Of a DNA stretch of 64,000 nt, positions 29,003 through 39,968 are shown in pieces. Position 1 is the stretch's first letter; every line of letters begins with the position of its first letter. The stretch comes from Alphaproteobacteria bacterium. GTDB taxonomy: Bacteria > Pseudomonadota > Alphaproteobacteria > Puniceispirillales > Puniceispirillaceae. Below the pieces are notes generated by a model. It ran no database searches. It saw only the letters and a list, made by a program, of their open reading frames with translations, and was not told the origin of the DNA. Position numbers and translations under genes: made by a program. The DNA lies in the NCBI GenBank assembly GCA_016780765.1, contig JADHLH010000004.1, positions 1 to 64,000 on the forward strand, read 5' to 3'.

Positions 29003-30025
29003 CTATTCAGGCAGGAACTGGCGTCCGAACCAGCGCCACCGCCCTTCAGGCCCCGGCATGGTGCAGTTGACCTTGGCGCGCGGGCCTGACAGTGGTCCGG
29101 GCATCCTGATTTCGGCACGTTTGCCGAGAATCGCCACATCAAGCTTGCCATAATTGCTGTTGAAGCAGCGCAGCTGGCGTTCCTGGTCCATGTCAGCAGA
29201 CAGGGTGAAGCCGTAGGCCGGCGGGTTATCGGTCAGGACCACATCTTCGGGCACGATCTGATCGACCTTCAGCGGCAGCCCGTTAATGGCCAGCTCCAGC
29301 CGGTCGCGGCTGCCATATTGTTCATTCATCGCAAAGCGCGGCAGTTCAAAAAAGCCGTCATAGCCATGCGCAATGCCTGAATGCTGGCCGAACGCGGCGA
29401 TAAAGCCTGCATCCCTGACCGCATCGATTACAGACAGGCTGTATTCGCCGTAGGGATAGGCAAACAGATCAGGCCGCATGCCAAGCTCGGCGATGAAGCG
29501 GCTGTTCGATACTTCCAGCTCATCCCGGTTCTGGTTGGTAGACAGGCGGTGCATATGCGGATGCGTGCGGGTCTGGCTGCCAATGCCGAATCCGGCGGCC
29601 TGCAATTCGCGCAGCTGATCCCAGGACATGTAACCGCGAAGACCGCGGTCAACCGACTGCGTTGCCACGAACACCGTCGCGGTGAAGCCATATGCCTGCA
29701 AGCGCGGGAAGGCCTCATCATAAACGGACAGATAGGCATCATCGATGGTGATACCGACAGTGCGGTCAGGAAGCGGTGTTCCCGATTGCAGGCGCGCCAC
29801 AATGTCATCAAGCGGCAGGACGGTGTAATCGCCTTGCGCGAGAACCTGCAGATGATCTTCGAATTGTGTCAGGCGTACATTGGTGCTGGGGAAGCGGTCC
29901 TCACCAAACCGGTGATACATCAGAATGACCGCATGATCTGCCGCCACGGCCTGACCCACAAAGCCAAGCAGAAGGCCAAGCACCACCCCTGAGACAATTA
30001 GCAATCTGGAGATCATATTCAACAA
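29003..30025 (-). CDS. Polysaccharide deacetylase family protein (secreted)
   Basis: VILMYHRFGEDRFPSTN, VGITIDDAYLSVYDEAFPRLQAYGFTATVFVAT, YPYGEYS; N-terminal signal sequence. Confidence 0.9.
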   Translation of the reverse strand: MLNMISRLLIVSGVVLGLLLGFVGQAVAADHAVILMYHRFGEDRFPSTNVRLTQFEDHLQVLAQGDYTVLPLDDIVARLQSGTPLPDRTVGITIDDAYLSVYDEAFPRLQAYGFTATVFVATQSVDRGLRGYMSWDQLRELQAAGFGIGSQTRTHPHMHRLSTNQNRDELEVSNSRFIAELGMRPDLFAYPYGEYSLSVIDAVRDAGFIAAFGQHSGIAHGYDGFFELPRFAMNEQYGSRDRLELAINGLPLKVDQIVPEDVVLTDNPPAYGFTLSADMDQERQLRCFNSNYGKLDVAILGKRAEIRMPGPLSGPRAKVNCTMPGPEGRWRWFGRQFLPE

Positions 30026-30198
30026 CTCTATTTCTGAGGTAGATAGTTTCGGTAAGCCATGGCAATCATAAAGCGAATTTCTGCAGTACGACAGATGATT
30101 CGCAAGTGATGTGTGGATTGCAGGTGAAAGCGGGATGAATTGCCGGGGTCAGTACAGCGTGCGCCTTGTGGTTTCTTTGTAGCAACATCATCCTGTTC

Positions 30199-30231
30199 GA
30201 CAGTGACAGTGACAGTGACAGTGACAGTGAC
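30199..30231. repeat. Hexanucleotide microsatellite (gacagt)5.5 upstream of tsaB
   Basis: gacagtgacagtgacagtgacagtgacagtgac. Confidence 0.95.
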
Positions 30232-30274
30232 GACCTGTCTGGCCCGCATGTGGCAGTGAAAGACGGAAAAACCG

Positions 30275-31012
30275 ATGCCAGACACACTGGTCATTTTGGC
30301 CTTTGAAGCAAGCGCAGATCAGGCGACGGCAGCTGTGATCATGTCCGGCGGGCGCCGCGCGATGCATCATCATCAGGCCCGTCACGGCCATGCGGCGGTG
30401 ATAACCGGTCTTGCCGAGGCGGCATTGCAGGACTGCGGACTGGAGGCGCGGGCAATTACGCATGTGGCGGCCGGGTGCGGACCAGGTTCGTTCACCGGCA
30501 TTCGGGTCGCGCTATCCGCGGCAAAAGGATTTCAGCTGGCATGTGATGCACAGCCCGTTGGCCTGTCCTGCCTGCTGGTGGCGGCAGCCAACTGGCGCAA
30601 TGCGCATGATGCCAACTGGCGCAATGCGCATGATGCCAACTGGCGCAATGTGCATGATGAAGACGGTCTGTTGGTGGCAAGTGCTGATACACGGCGCGGC
30701 AGTTACTTCTGCCAGGCGTTCGGGCCAGATAACGCGCCCATCGGGGCGATACTGGATATCGATCCGCAGGCAGTTGCAGCCGGCGAGACTGATCTGCCGG
30801 ACGCTTGGCATGGCGCGCGGATCATTGGCCCCGGTGCAGCGCCACTTGCAGCGGTCTGCGGCGGGAGGCTGGTCGCCAATGATGATGCAGCGCCAGTTGA
30901 CGCGATGCAGATTGCGCAGCTTGCCAGTATGATGATCGCTGACGAAGTAGCGTTGCCGCCCTTGCAACCGCTTTATGTGGCGCCGGCATTTCTTGGGCCG
31001 CCGCGCGGATAA
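30275..31012 (+). CDS. tsaB: tRNA threonylcarbamoyladenosine biosynthesis protein TsaB (YeaZ)
   Basis: LAFEASADQATAAVI, HHHQARHGHAAVI, GCGPGSFTGIRVALSAAKGF. Confidence 0.93.
   Translation: MPDTLVILAFEASADQATAAVIMSGGRRAMHHHQARHGHAAVITGLAEAALQDCGLEARAITHVAAGCGPGSFTGIRVALSAAKGFQLACDAQPVGLSCLLVAAANWRNAHDANWRNAHDANWRNVHDEDGLLVASADTRRGSYFCQAFGPDNAPIGAILDIDPQAVAAGETDLPDAWHGARIIGPGAAPLAAVCGGRLVANDDAAPVDAMQIAQLASMMIADEVALPPLQPLYVAPAFLGPPRG
30587..30658. repeat. 24-bp in-frame tandem repeat x3 inside tsaB (ANWRNAHD)
   Basis: gccaactggcgcaatgcgcatgat x2 + gccaactggcgcaatgtgcatgat. Confidence 0.97.
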
Positions 31013-31015
31013 GTC

Positions 31016-31567
31016 ATGGCCATGCGGACAAAAGCCGACATCCTGCCTTTATCAGACATCCTGCCTTTATCAACGGTGCATCTTGCAGCGATCGCGGCGC
31101 TCGAGACAGCGCTTTTTGAACATCCGACATCTGCTGCAATGCTGGCCAGGTTCCACGCCAACCCGGCTTGTGCAGGATTTGTGCTGATCAGAAAAGATCA
31201 GACGCCTTGCATACCATCTGACCAGATGTCAGATGCGGTTCCAGATGCGGAACTGGGCGACATTGCCGCCTATGTGCTGGCGCTGAATTCGGGGCTGTCT
31301 GCCGATCTTGTTACCATTGGTACAGCGCCGTCCTGCCAGCGCCGTGGATGTGGCCGTGCTGTGCTGGATTATCTTGTTGGCGCGCTGCGCGACAGGGGTG
31401 TGCAGGAGCTGATGCTGGAGGTGGCGCTCGACAATGTGAAGGCACGCCGCCTCTATACGGCTGCCGGCTTTACCACCATTGCTGTGCGGCCGGGCTATTA
31501 CCGGCGGGCTGGCGGGCCGGTAGATGCCGTTGCGATGCGATGCGATACGCGGCATCCTGCGCCTTGA
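31016..31567 (+). CDS. rimI: GNAT family acetyltransferase, RimI-like
   Basis: IGTAPSCQRRGCGRAVLDYLVGALRDRGVQELMLEVALDNVKARRLYTAAGFTTIAVRPGYY. Confidence 0.9.
   Translation: MAMRTKADILPLSDILPLSTVHLAAIAALETALFEHPTSAAMLARFHANPACAGFVLIRKDQTPCIPSDQMSDAVPDAELGDIAAYVLALNSGLSADLVTIGTAPSCQRRGCGRAVLDYLVGALRDRGVQELMLEVALDNVKARRLYTAAGFTTIAVRPGYYRRAGGPVDAVAMRCDTRHPAP
31037..31072. repeat. Perfect 18-bp in-frame duplication at rimI 5' end (DILPLS)
   Basis: gacatcctgcctttatca x2. Confidence 0.95.
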
Positions 31568-31598
31568 CCAGCGGCGCGGTGTCCGGCATAGAAACACC

Positions 31599-31673
31599 GC
31601 AAAACCGACTGGTGCAAAACCGACTGATGCAAAACCGACTGATGCAAAACCGATTGTTGCGAAACTGACTGCG
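31599..31673. repeat. 15-bp tandem repeat, 5 copies, between rimI and miaB
   Basis: gcaaaaccgactgRt units with degenerate 3' copies. Confidence 0.93.
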
Positions 31674-31690
31674 AAACGAAAGCCGCGCGC

Positions 31691-33028
31691 GTGACGAAAA
31701 AATTATTCATTAAAACCTACGGGTGCCAGATGAATGTCTATGATTCCGACAGGATGACAGATGTTCTGGCCCCGCTCGGCTATGCGCCGGTTGCGTCGGC
31801 CGACGGTGCCGACATGGTGATCCTGAATACCTGCCACATTCGCGAGAAAGCATCCGAGAAGGTATTTTCCGAGCTTGGTCGCCTGCGGATAATGAAGGAC
31901 AAGGCGCGCGACCAGCAAGGCCGTGATGTCACCATCGCGGTTGCCGGCTGTGTGGCGCAGGCAGAAGGCGAGGAGATCACCCGCCGTGCGCCGTGGGTTG
32001 ATATCGTGGTCGGACCGCAGACCTATCACCGGCTCCCCGAACTTGTCAGCCAGATTGATCCGGCGGCGCGCCAGCGGGCGGTCGATACCGAATTTCCCGA
32101 AGAGGTGAAGTTTGACCAGCTGCCGGGCGAGCATGCACCGCGCGGCCCGGCTGCCTTTCTGAGTGTGCAGGAAGGGTGCGACAAATTCTGTGCCTTCTGT
32201 GTTGTGCCTTATACCCGCGGTGCCGAATTTTCGCGTCCCGTCGACGGGGTGATGACCGAGGCCAGACGGCTGGTTGCCAGCGGCACGCGTGAGCTGACCT
32301 TGCTGGGACAGAATGTGAATGCCTATCATGGTGAAGCCGCGGACGGCGCGAGCTGGAGCCTGGCCCGCCTGATTCGTGAACTGGCCGAGATCGACGGCCT
32401 TGACCGGATCCGCTACACAACCTCGCATCCGCTGGACATGGAAGATGATCTGATCACCGCCCACCGGGATGTGCCAAGCCTGATGCCATATCTTCATCTG
32501 CCCGTGCAGGCCGGATCTGACCGCATTCTGGCGGCGATGAACCGCCGCCATACGCATGATGTCTATCTGCGCATTCTGGACAAATTGCGCGCGGCAAGAG
32601 AGGACATCGCTTTTTCAGGTGATTTCATTGTCGGGTTCCCTGGGGAAAGCGATCGCGATTTTGCGGATACGCTGGCGCTTGTTGACCGTGTTGGTTATGC
32701 GTCTGCCTATTCTTTCAAATACAGCCCGCGTCCGGGCACGCCGGCTGCCGCATCCGAAGAGCAGGTGCCAGAGGACGTGAAATCAGACCGGCTGGAGGCC
32801 TTGCAACAGGTGATTAATGCACAGCAATTTGCCTTCAATAAACAAACAGAAGGGCGCACGCTGGATGTTCTGGTCGAACGCGCAGGTGGACGCGATGGCC
32901 AGATGGCCGGCCGCAGCCCCTATATGCAGGCAGTCAATCTGACGGGTGATGAGAGTATGATTGGACGCATTCTGCCCTGCAGGATTACCGAAGCGAGGCA
33001 AAACAGTGTGATTGGTGCTGCTGCATGA
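31691..33028 (+). CDS. miaB: tRNA-2-methylthio-N6-dimethylallyladenosine synthase
   Basis: [34 protein letters not shown] radical SAM CxxxCxxC, C-terminal TRAM. Confidence 0.97.
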   Translation: MTKKLFIKTYGCQMNVYDSDRMTDVLAPLGYAPVASADGADMVILNTCHIREKASEKVFSELGRLRIMKDKARDQQGRDVTIAVAGCVAQAEGEEITRRAPWVDIVVGPQTYHRLPELVSQIDPAARQRAVDTEFPEEVKFDQLPGEHAPRGPAAFLSVQEGCDKFCAFCVVPYTRGAEFSRPVDGVMTEARRLVASGTRELTLLGQNVNAYHGEAADGASWSLARLIRELAEIDGLDRIRYTTSHPLDMEDDLITAHRDVPSLMPYLHLPVQAGSDRILAAMNRRHTHDVYLRILDKLRAAREDIAFSGDFIVGFPGESDRDFADTLALVDRVGYASAYSFKYSPRPGTPAAASEEQVPEDVKSDRLEALQQVINAQQFAFNKQTEGRTLDVLVERAGGRDGQMAGRSPYMQAVNLTGDESMIGRILPCRITEARQNSVIGAAA

Positions 33029-33992
33029 TCGGGGCGGTTTGTTGAAGACGGCAAAGACCAATAGCATCCGTATGGAGTTCGAAGATAACAGCACGCTTGC
33101 GCTGTTAACCGGCGAGCATAACCAGAATCTGGCACAGATCGAAGCCGTTCTGGATGTGTCGCTGGACAGTTTTGGCAACAGCATCACTGTTTCGGGCACC
33201 ACCGCGATGACCAGGAAAGCGCAGCGTGCGCTTGAGGATCTGTATCGCCGGATTGCGGCTGATGAGGGTGCCAGCGCAGGCACGGCCCTTGTCGATGATG
33301 TGCTGCGGTGGGTCGAAAGTGATGAAAAGCGACCGGCAAGCGGCGATTCTTTCGATACATGGAAAAAGAAAATTGTCGCCAAGACACCCGGGCAGAAGGA
33401 CTATTGCGTGTTGCTGCGCGGCCGTGAAGTGGTGTTCGGGCTGGGGCCGGCCGGTACAGGCAAAACCTACATGGCGGTGGCCAAGGCTGTCGAATCGCTG
33501 AAAAAACGCGAGGTCGAACGAATTGTTCTGTCGCGGCCGGCTGTTGAGGCTGGTGAACGGCTGGGCTTTTTGCCGGGCGATATGAAAGAGAAAGTCGATC
33601 CGTATCTGCGCCCGCTCTATGACGCGCTGTACGACATGATGCCTTCCGACAAGGTGGACAGGATGCTGGCAAGCGGCGAAATCGAGATTGCACCGCTGGC
33701 CTTTATGCGCGGACGGACGCTCAGCGATTCCTATGTGATTATCGATGAGGCGCAAAACACGACACCGGTCCAGATGAAGATGGTGTTGACCCGTCTTGGC
33801 CAGAATTCGCGGATGGTCATCACCGGTGATCTCAGCCAGATCGACCTGCCAGACAACCAGCCATCAGGCCTTGCCGATGCGGTCGAGCGGCTGCAGGGCG
33901 TTGAGGGAATCGGTATTATTCACCTGTCCGGCAAGGATGTTGTGCGCCACGCGGTTGTGGCGCGCATTTTGCAGGCGTACGAAAACACGTAA
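33012..33992 (+). CDS. phoH: PhoH-like ATPase
   Basis: [59 protein letters not shown]. Confidence 0.95.
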   Translation: MVLLHDRGGLLKTAKTNSIRMEFEDNSTLALLTGEHNQNLAQIEAVLDVSLDSFGNSITVSGTTAMTRKAQRALEDLYRRIAADEGASAGTALVDDVLRWVESDEKRPASGDSFDTWKKKIVAKTPGQKDYCVLLRGREVVFGLGPAGTGKTYMAVAKAVESLKKREVERIVLSRPAVEAGERLGFLPGDMKEKVDPYLRPLYDALYDMMPSDKVDRMLASGEIEIAPLAFMRGRTLSDSYVIIDEAQNTTPVQMKMVLTRLGQNSRMVITGDLSQIDLPDNQPSGLADAVERLQGVEGIGIIHLSGKDVVRHAVVARILQAYENT

Positions 33993-34113
33993 CCTGAAGC
34001 GCATCGCGACTGGACAGCAGTGAAAAAATCGGTCCAAATAACACAGGCGGCCGATACCTTCGACTGCCGTTTAATAGCTGAATGGAGCCCACACCATTTC
34101 CGGCGTAAGTGAT

Positions 34114-34803
34114 ATGCCCCTGGAGCCCGACAGTCCGGACGACGATCCGTATCAATCGACTGTCTGGCAAACCGAAGGTGGCAGCCTTCTTGAAATGATG
34201 ATCGACACGGCAAGCTGGTCTGACGTCGATATGGAAGCTGTGCGGACACGGTTCTGCATCGCTGCCGATATGACATGCGCGCATCTTGGCCAACCGGCAG
34301 TCAGTGTCGGTGCCTTGCTGTGCGATGATCAGCGCATGCGCCAGCTCAACAGCCAGTTTCGCGGCAAGGACAGCACAACCAATGTTTTGTCATTCCCCGA
34401 CGAGATGCCCGAAGACGAAACACCCGAACCGCCTGATATGACGCCGCGCCTGATCGGCGAGCTGGCACTGGCGCATGGCAGGCTGGTTGCCGAGGCCGAG
34501 GATGACGGCAAGTCGCTGGATGATCATCTGACTCATCTGTTTGTACATGGGCTGGCGCATCTGTTTGGTCTCGACCATGAAACAGATGCCGACGCACAGG
34601 CTATGGAGGCGGCTGAAACCGCCATTCTGGCCAGCCTTGGCATTGCCGATCCTTACGGGAATATGACTGACGCCCCTGGTGAAACGGAGCCCGCAAGCGG
34701 TACTGATAGCACTGGCGGTACGGATAGCACTGGCGGCACTGATAGCACTGGTGGCACAAATATCACTGGCCCTTCTGAGGGCAGAAAAAGGGCGGCTTCT
34801 TGA
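34114..34803 (+). CDS. ybeY: Endoribonuclease YbeY with repeat-bearing C-terminal extension
   Basis: RGKDSTTNVLSFP, HLFVHGLAHLFGLDHETDADAQAME (HGxLHLxGxDH). Confidence 0.94.
   Translation: MPLEPDSPDDDPYQSTVWQTEGGSLLEMMIDTASWSDVDMEAVRTRFCIAADMTCAHLGQPAVSVGALLCDDQRMRQLNSQFRGKDSTTNVLSFPDEMPEDETPEPPDMTPRLIGELALAHGRLVAEAEDDGKSLDDHLTHLFVHGLAHLFGLDHETDADAQAMEAAETAILASLGIADPYGNMTDAPGETEPASGTDSTGGTDSTGGTDSTGGTNITGPSEGRKRAAS
34699..34770. repeat. 18-bp in-frame tandem repeat x4 at ybeY 3' end (GTDSTG)
   Basis: ggtactgatagcactggc and three variants. Confidence 0.93.
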
Positions 34804-34805
34804 CG

Positions 34806-35648
34806 ATGAAAGCAATATTCAGTCGGATTTTCCCAACCCTTTACCAACCATCCTCGCGGCGTGACGAGCTGGAAACATTGCTGGCTGTCTCGGATGCCGA
34901 CAAGGCGGATTTTGATCACCATGAAGGGGCGTTGCTGCGCAATATTCTGGGGCTGCGCGATCTGAATGCATCGGATGTGATGATTCCGCGCGCTGATATC
35001 GTGTCGGTAGGTATGTCAGAAAGCTTTTCGGAGATCATCGAACAGATGACGGCGGCAAACCACAGCCGCCTGCCAGTGCGCCGCGATACGCTGGATGACA
35101 TTGCCGGCATCATTCACATCAAAGACGTGTTTGCGCATCTGCATGAAGGAAAATCGCCGGAGGTCAGCACGCTGTTGCGACCGGCGCTGTTTGTGGCACC
35201 GACGATCAGGCTGCTCGATCTGCTGAATGAAATGCGTCTGCGCCGCCGCCACCTTGCGCTTGTTGTCGATGAATTTGGCGGTGTCGACGGGCTGATCACC
35301 ATCGAGGATCTGGTCGAGGAAATTGTTGGCGAGATCGAAGATGAGCATGACGAGGCCGTGCAGCCGCAGATGACCTTCAATGAGGATGGTACCATTCTTG
35401 CCGAAGCGCGCCTTGAGATCGAAACGCTGGAAACCCTGGCAGGTGTGCTTCTTGACGATGATGATCGTGACGAGATTGACACGCTTGGCGGGCTTGTCTG
35501 TGCGGTTGCCGGGCGTGTGCCGGGGCGTGGCGAGGTGGTGCGCCATCCCACGGGGCTGCGCTTTGAGGTCATTGACGGAGACCCGCGACGCCTCGCCATG
35601 GTGAAAATCCACGGCGTCAATCGGGCGGCCCTCGCTGCAGGTGACTAA
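34806..35648 (+). CDS. corC: CBS-domain protein, CorC/HlyC family
   Basis: DVMIPRADIVSV, two CBS domains, LALVVDEFGGVDGLITIEDLVEEIVGEIEDEHD. Confidence 0.92.
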   Translation: MKAIFSRIFPTLYQPSSRRDELETLLAVSDADKADFDHHEGALLRNILGLRDLNASDVMIPRADIVSVGMSESFSEIIEQMTAANHSRLPVRRDTLDDIAGIIHIKDVFAHLHEGKSPEVSTLLRPALFVAPTIRLLDLLNEMRLRRRHLALVVDEFGGVDGLITIEDLVEEIVGEIEDEHDEAVQPQMTFNEDGTILAEARLEIETLETLAGVLLDDDDRDEIDTLGGLVCAVAGRVPGRGEVVRHPTGLRFEVIDGDPRRLAMVKIHGVNRAALAAGD

Positions 35649-37167
35649 ACAGTCCCGACGTTATTATCTTCTATGCCTGCTGGCAGGCGCGGCAGCATCG
35701 CTGTGCCTGCCGCCGTTCGGGCTCGTGCCGTTGGTGGTGACCCTGTCCTGGCCAGCGCTGTGTATTGCCCGCACAGACCGTGTACGTACGGCGCTGCTGA
35801 CCGGGTGGGTGGCCGGATTTGGATGGTTCCTTGCGTCAACCTGGTGGATTGCTGCATCAATGGTTGCCGGTGACACGGGGCACTGGCCGTTTCTGCCGCT
35901 GGCGGTGGTGTTCGTTCCGCTGATTCTGTCCCTGTTCTGGGCAGCCGCGGCCGGCATCAGCTGGCGGCTTGGCAAACGGGCAGATACAAGATTGCTGTGG
36001 TTTGTGGTCATGCTGGCGGGTTTTGAATGGGCGCGCGGCTATGTGGCGACAGGCTTTCCGTGGAATGCACCGGGCTATCTTTTCTCGGCCCATCTGTCGT
36101 TGTTGCAGAGCGCCAGTGTTCTGGGTCTGTATGGATTGAATCTGGTCGCTGTGATTGTCGCGATGATCCCGGCTTTCTGGGTGATGGGCTGGCGGCGCAC
36201 GGCCATTGTGGCGGGTGCGATCCTGCCGCTTGTCGCGATTGGCGGTATGGTCCGCCTTGCCAGCGATGAGATCAGCGGCGTGGCTGATCTGGCTATGGGT
36301 GAGCCAAAACAGGTGCGGCCAAAACAGGTGAGACTGGTGCAGCCAGACATACCACAGAATGAAAAATGGAACCGGGAGAAGCGACCGGCGCATCTTCAGC
36401 GCCTCATAGAGCTGTCGTCAGGCACATTGCCCATACCGCAGCTTGTCATCTGGCCGGAGACAGCATTTGCCGGTCTGCTGGGTGCCGAGAGGGAGCTGTT
36501 CACAAAAACGGTTGCCAGCGCCCTTCCCTATGACGGATTGCTAGTCACTGGCGTGCCGCGCCGGCACAGCCGCTTCCTGTTGCTGAATTCTGCCGTTCTG
36601 GTGCAGCCCGATGGTGAGATCAGGGAAAGCTATGACAAGCAGAGGCTGGTTCCATTTGGTGAGTATTTTCCATTTCGCGACCTGTTTCCATTTGCAACCG
36701 CGATTGTTGGTCCGATGGATTACCGGCATGGCACATCGCGCACACCGTTTACATTGCAGCATTACGGGTTGGTGCAGCCGCTGATCTGCTATGAGGTGAT
36801 TTTTCCGGGCATCGTCTCGCAAACCGAACCGCGGCCAGACATTCTGGTGAATCTGACAAATGACGCCTGGTTTGGTGGCACGCCTGGCCCCTATCAGCAT
36901 CTGGAACAGGCCCGCATGCGCGCGGTCGAGGAAGGCATCCCGCTGCTGCGTGTTGCCAATACGGGCGTTTCCGCGGGTTTTGATGCCTATGGCCGGACGC
37001 TGGCGCGCATTGATATGGACCAGGCAGGCTTTGTTGATGTGAATGTGCCAGACCCGCTGGCACCGACCTTCTATGCAATCTGGGGTGAAACACTTCTTTC
37101 CATCGGGTTGTTGCTGCTTGCAGTCCGCACCATCAATCTTGACCGCAAACGCAGTTTGAGGCAGTAG
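35641..37167 (+). CDS. lnt: Apolipoprotein N-acyltransferase
   Basis: Multi-span N-terminus plus nitrilase domain ([48 protein letters not shown]). Confidence 0.96.
   Translation: MTKQSRRYYLLCLLAGAAASLCLPPFGLVPLVVTLSWPALCIARTDRVRTALLTGWVAGFGWFLASTWWIAASMVAGDTGHWPFLPLAVVFVPLILSLFWAAAAGISWRLGKRADTRLLWFVVMLAGFEWARGYVATGFPWNAPGYLFSAHLSLLQSASVLGLYGLNLVAVIVAMIPAFWVMGWRRTAIVAGAILPLVAIGGMVRLASDEISGVADLAMGEPKQVRPKQVRLVQPDIPQNEKWNREKRPAHLQRLIELSSGTLPIPQLVIWPETAFAGLLGAERELFTKTVASALPYDGLLVTGVPRRHSRFLLLNSAVLVQPDGEIRESYDKQRLVPFGEYFPFRDLFPFATAIVGPMDYRHGTSRTPFTLQHYGLVQPLICYEVIFPGIVSQTEPRPDILVNLTNDAWFGGTPGPYQHLEQARMRAVEEGIPLLRVANTGVSAGFDAYGRTLARIDMDQAGFVDVNVPDPLAPTFYAIWGETLLSIGLLLLAVRTINLDRKRSLRQ
36304..36333. 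repeat. 15-bp in-frame tandem duplication in lnt (PKQVR)
   Basis: ccaaaacaggtgcgg / ccaaaacaggtgaga. Confidence 0.8.
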
Positions 37168-37195
37168 ATATCCCAGCAACCAATTGGAGCACATT

Positions 37196-38371
<1,176 letters not shown>

Positions 38372-38414
38372 TCAGACGGCACGGCATCACCGGATATCTG
38401 CCTGATGTGTCCCA

Positions 38415-38444
38415 GCCAAAGCCATTACGGCCAAAGCCATCACA
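38415..38444. repeat. 15-bp tandem duplication downstream of metK
   Basis: gccaaagccattacg / gccaaagccatcaca. Confidence 0.7.
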
Positions 38445-38490
38445 GTAATAACAATCAGGTAACACCATCAGGGCCGACAGGGCGGACAGC

Positions 38491-39228
38491 ATGATCCCGG
38501 ACACACCGCAATTTTATGGCCGTCGCAAAGGCCGGCGGTTGCGGCCTGCCATGCAGGGGTTGATGGAGACGATGCTGCCAGAGCTGCGTCTTGATCCGCA
38601 TCAGCCGCTGGCAGCCCAGTTCGCCGCGTCAGAACGCGATATTTTCCTGGAGATCGGGTTTGGTGGCGGGGAGAATCTGGCCGCAATGGCCGGGGCGCGG
38701 CCGGCAGACGGCTTTATCGGCGCTGAACCGTTCGTGAATGGCGTCGCCAGTCTGGTGCGCCATATCCATCAAGCCGCAAGCCATGATGCCGAAGATACCG
38801 GTGCTGAAAGCACGGATGCCGCGAATGACGGTAATGGATTGGGAAACATCCGGATCTGGGATGATGACATCCGTCTGGTCCTGCCGCATCTGGCGGATGC
38901 CAGCCTGGCGGGTGCATATGTTCTGTTCCCCGACCCGTGGCCAAAACACCGGCATGGTGCCCGGCGCATTCTGCATCCCCCGATGCTGGATCATCTGGCC
39001 CGGCTGATCCGCCCCGGTGGCAAGCTGGTTCTGGCCAGCGATCATCCTGTGGCCAAGCTGTGGCTTTTGCAGCTGACAATGGCGCATCCTGATTTTCAGT
39101 GGACAGCGCGCCGCCCGGCCGACTGGCGGGAGATGCCGGATGAGCTGAACGCAACGCGCTATATGAAAAAGGCAGAGCGTGAATTGCGGGTGCCAAGCTG
39201 GTTTGTGTTCCGGCGGAACGGCGCATAG
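38491..39228 (+). CDS. trmB: tRNA (guanine-N7-)-methyltransferase
   Basis: FYGRRKGRRLRPAM, LEIGFGGGENL, FPDPWPKHRHGARRIL. Confidence 0.96.
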   Translation: MIPDTPQFYGRRKGRRLRPAMQGLMETMLPELRLDPHQPLAAQFAASERDIFLEIGFGGGENLAAMAGARPADGFIGAEPFVNGVASLVRHIHQAASHDAEDTGAESTDAANDGNGLGNIRIWDDDIRLVLPHLADASLAGAYVLFPDPWPKHRHGARRILHPPMLDHLARLIRPGGKLVLASDHPVAKLWLLQLTMAHPDFQWTARRPADWREMPDELNATRYMKKAERELRVPSWFVFRRNGA

Positions 39229-39298
39229 GCATTTCCAACTTGCCTAAGAATGGCTGTGGGACTATACAGGTGTCAGAAAAATGCTGTCGAACAAGACG

Positions 39299-39321
39299 GT
39301 GGGCCGCTGGCCCACTTTTTT
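39299..39321 (+). terminator. Rho-independent terminator between trmB and rimP
   Basis: gtgggcc-gct-ggcccac followed by tttttt. Confidence 0.88.
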
Positions 39322-39446
39322 ATTGCCTGATGACGGGTTCATTGCCGGAAGACTGGCAGTCCCATGACCGCGGCGTTTTTTGGTCCGGTCGGCGGTGATG
39401 CAGGGTCGGGCATGACAGCGCAGTAGCAATTTGCACAGGATATAAC

Positions 39447-39938
39447 GTGGTTGAATCGCGTATCAGCCAGATCATTGAAGGGGCGGTAACCGATCTTGGT
39501 TATCATCTCGTGCGTGTGCAGTTTTCGGGCGCAAAGAGTGGCCGGGCGCAGCTGCAGATCATGGCCGAGCCGGTAGAACAGCGCGAGATGACCGTTGAGG
39601 ATTGCGAGACGGTGAGCCGGCATGTGGCAGCGTTGCTGGATGTTGAGGACCCGATCGGCGATGCGTATGTATTGGAGGTCAGTTCGCCCGGGCTTGATCG
39701 GCCACTTACACGCATTGAGGACTATGAGCGCTTCAACGGCGAGCTGGCGAAGATCACCCTGCGCCTGATGCTGGATGGCAGACGGCGTTTCAATGGGCGG
39801 CTTGCCGGGTTTGACGAGGCTGGAAAGATCATTCTCGAAACCAGCTTTGGCCGATTCGCGTTCGCTTTTGACGAAATTGACTCGGCGCGGATCGATCCGG
39901 CCGAGATTTTTGCCCGCGAATCGGCACGGCAGAACTGA
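39447..39938 (+). CDS. rimP: Ribosome maturation factor RimP
   Basis: DCETVSRHVAALLDVEDPIGDAYVLEVSSPGLDRPL. Confidence 0.95.
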   Translation: MVESRISQIIEGAVTDLGYHLVRVQFSGAKSGRAQLQIMAEPVEQREMTVEDCETVSRHVAALLDVEDPIGDAYVLEVSSPGLDRPLTRIEDYERFNGELAKITLRLMLDGRRRFNGRLAGFDEAGKIILETSFGRFAFAFDEIDSARIDPAEIFARESARQN

Positions 39939-39968
39939 ACGAATAACAGACAGACAGGTAACAGGACG

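Noticed and set aside
19612-30658. A dispersed mobile repeat family linking the mutS and tsaB arrays (both contain actggcgcaat)
   Set aside because: Only ~11 bp shared; periods (15 vs 24 bp) and flanks differ, so chance similarity in a GC-rich genome is more likely
37168-37195. SAM riboswitch upstream of metK
   Set aside because: Only about 28 bp separate lnt and metK, too short for a known SAM riboswitch
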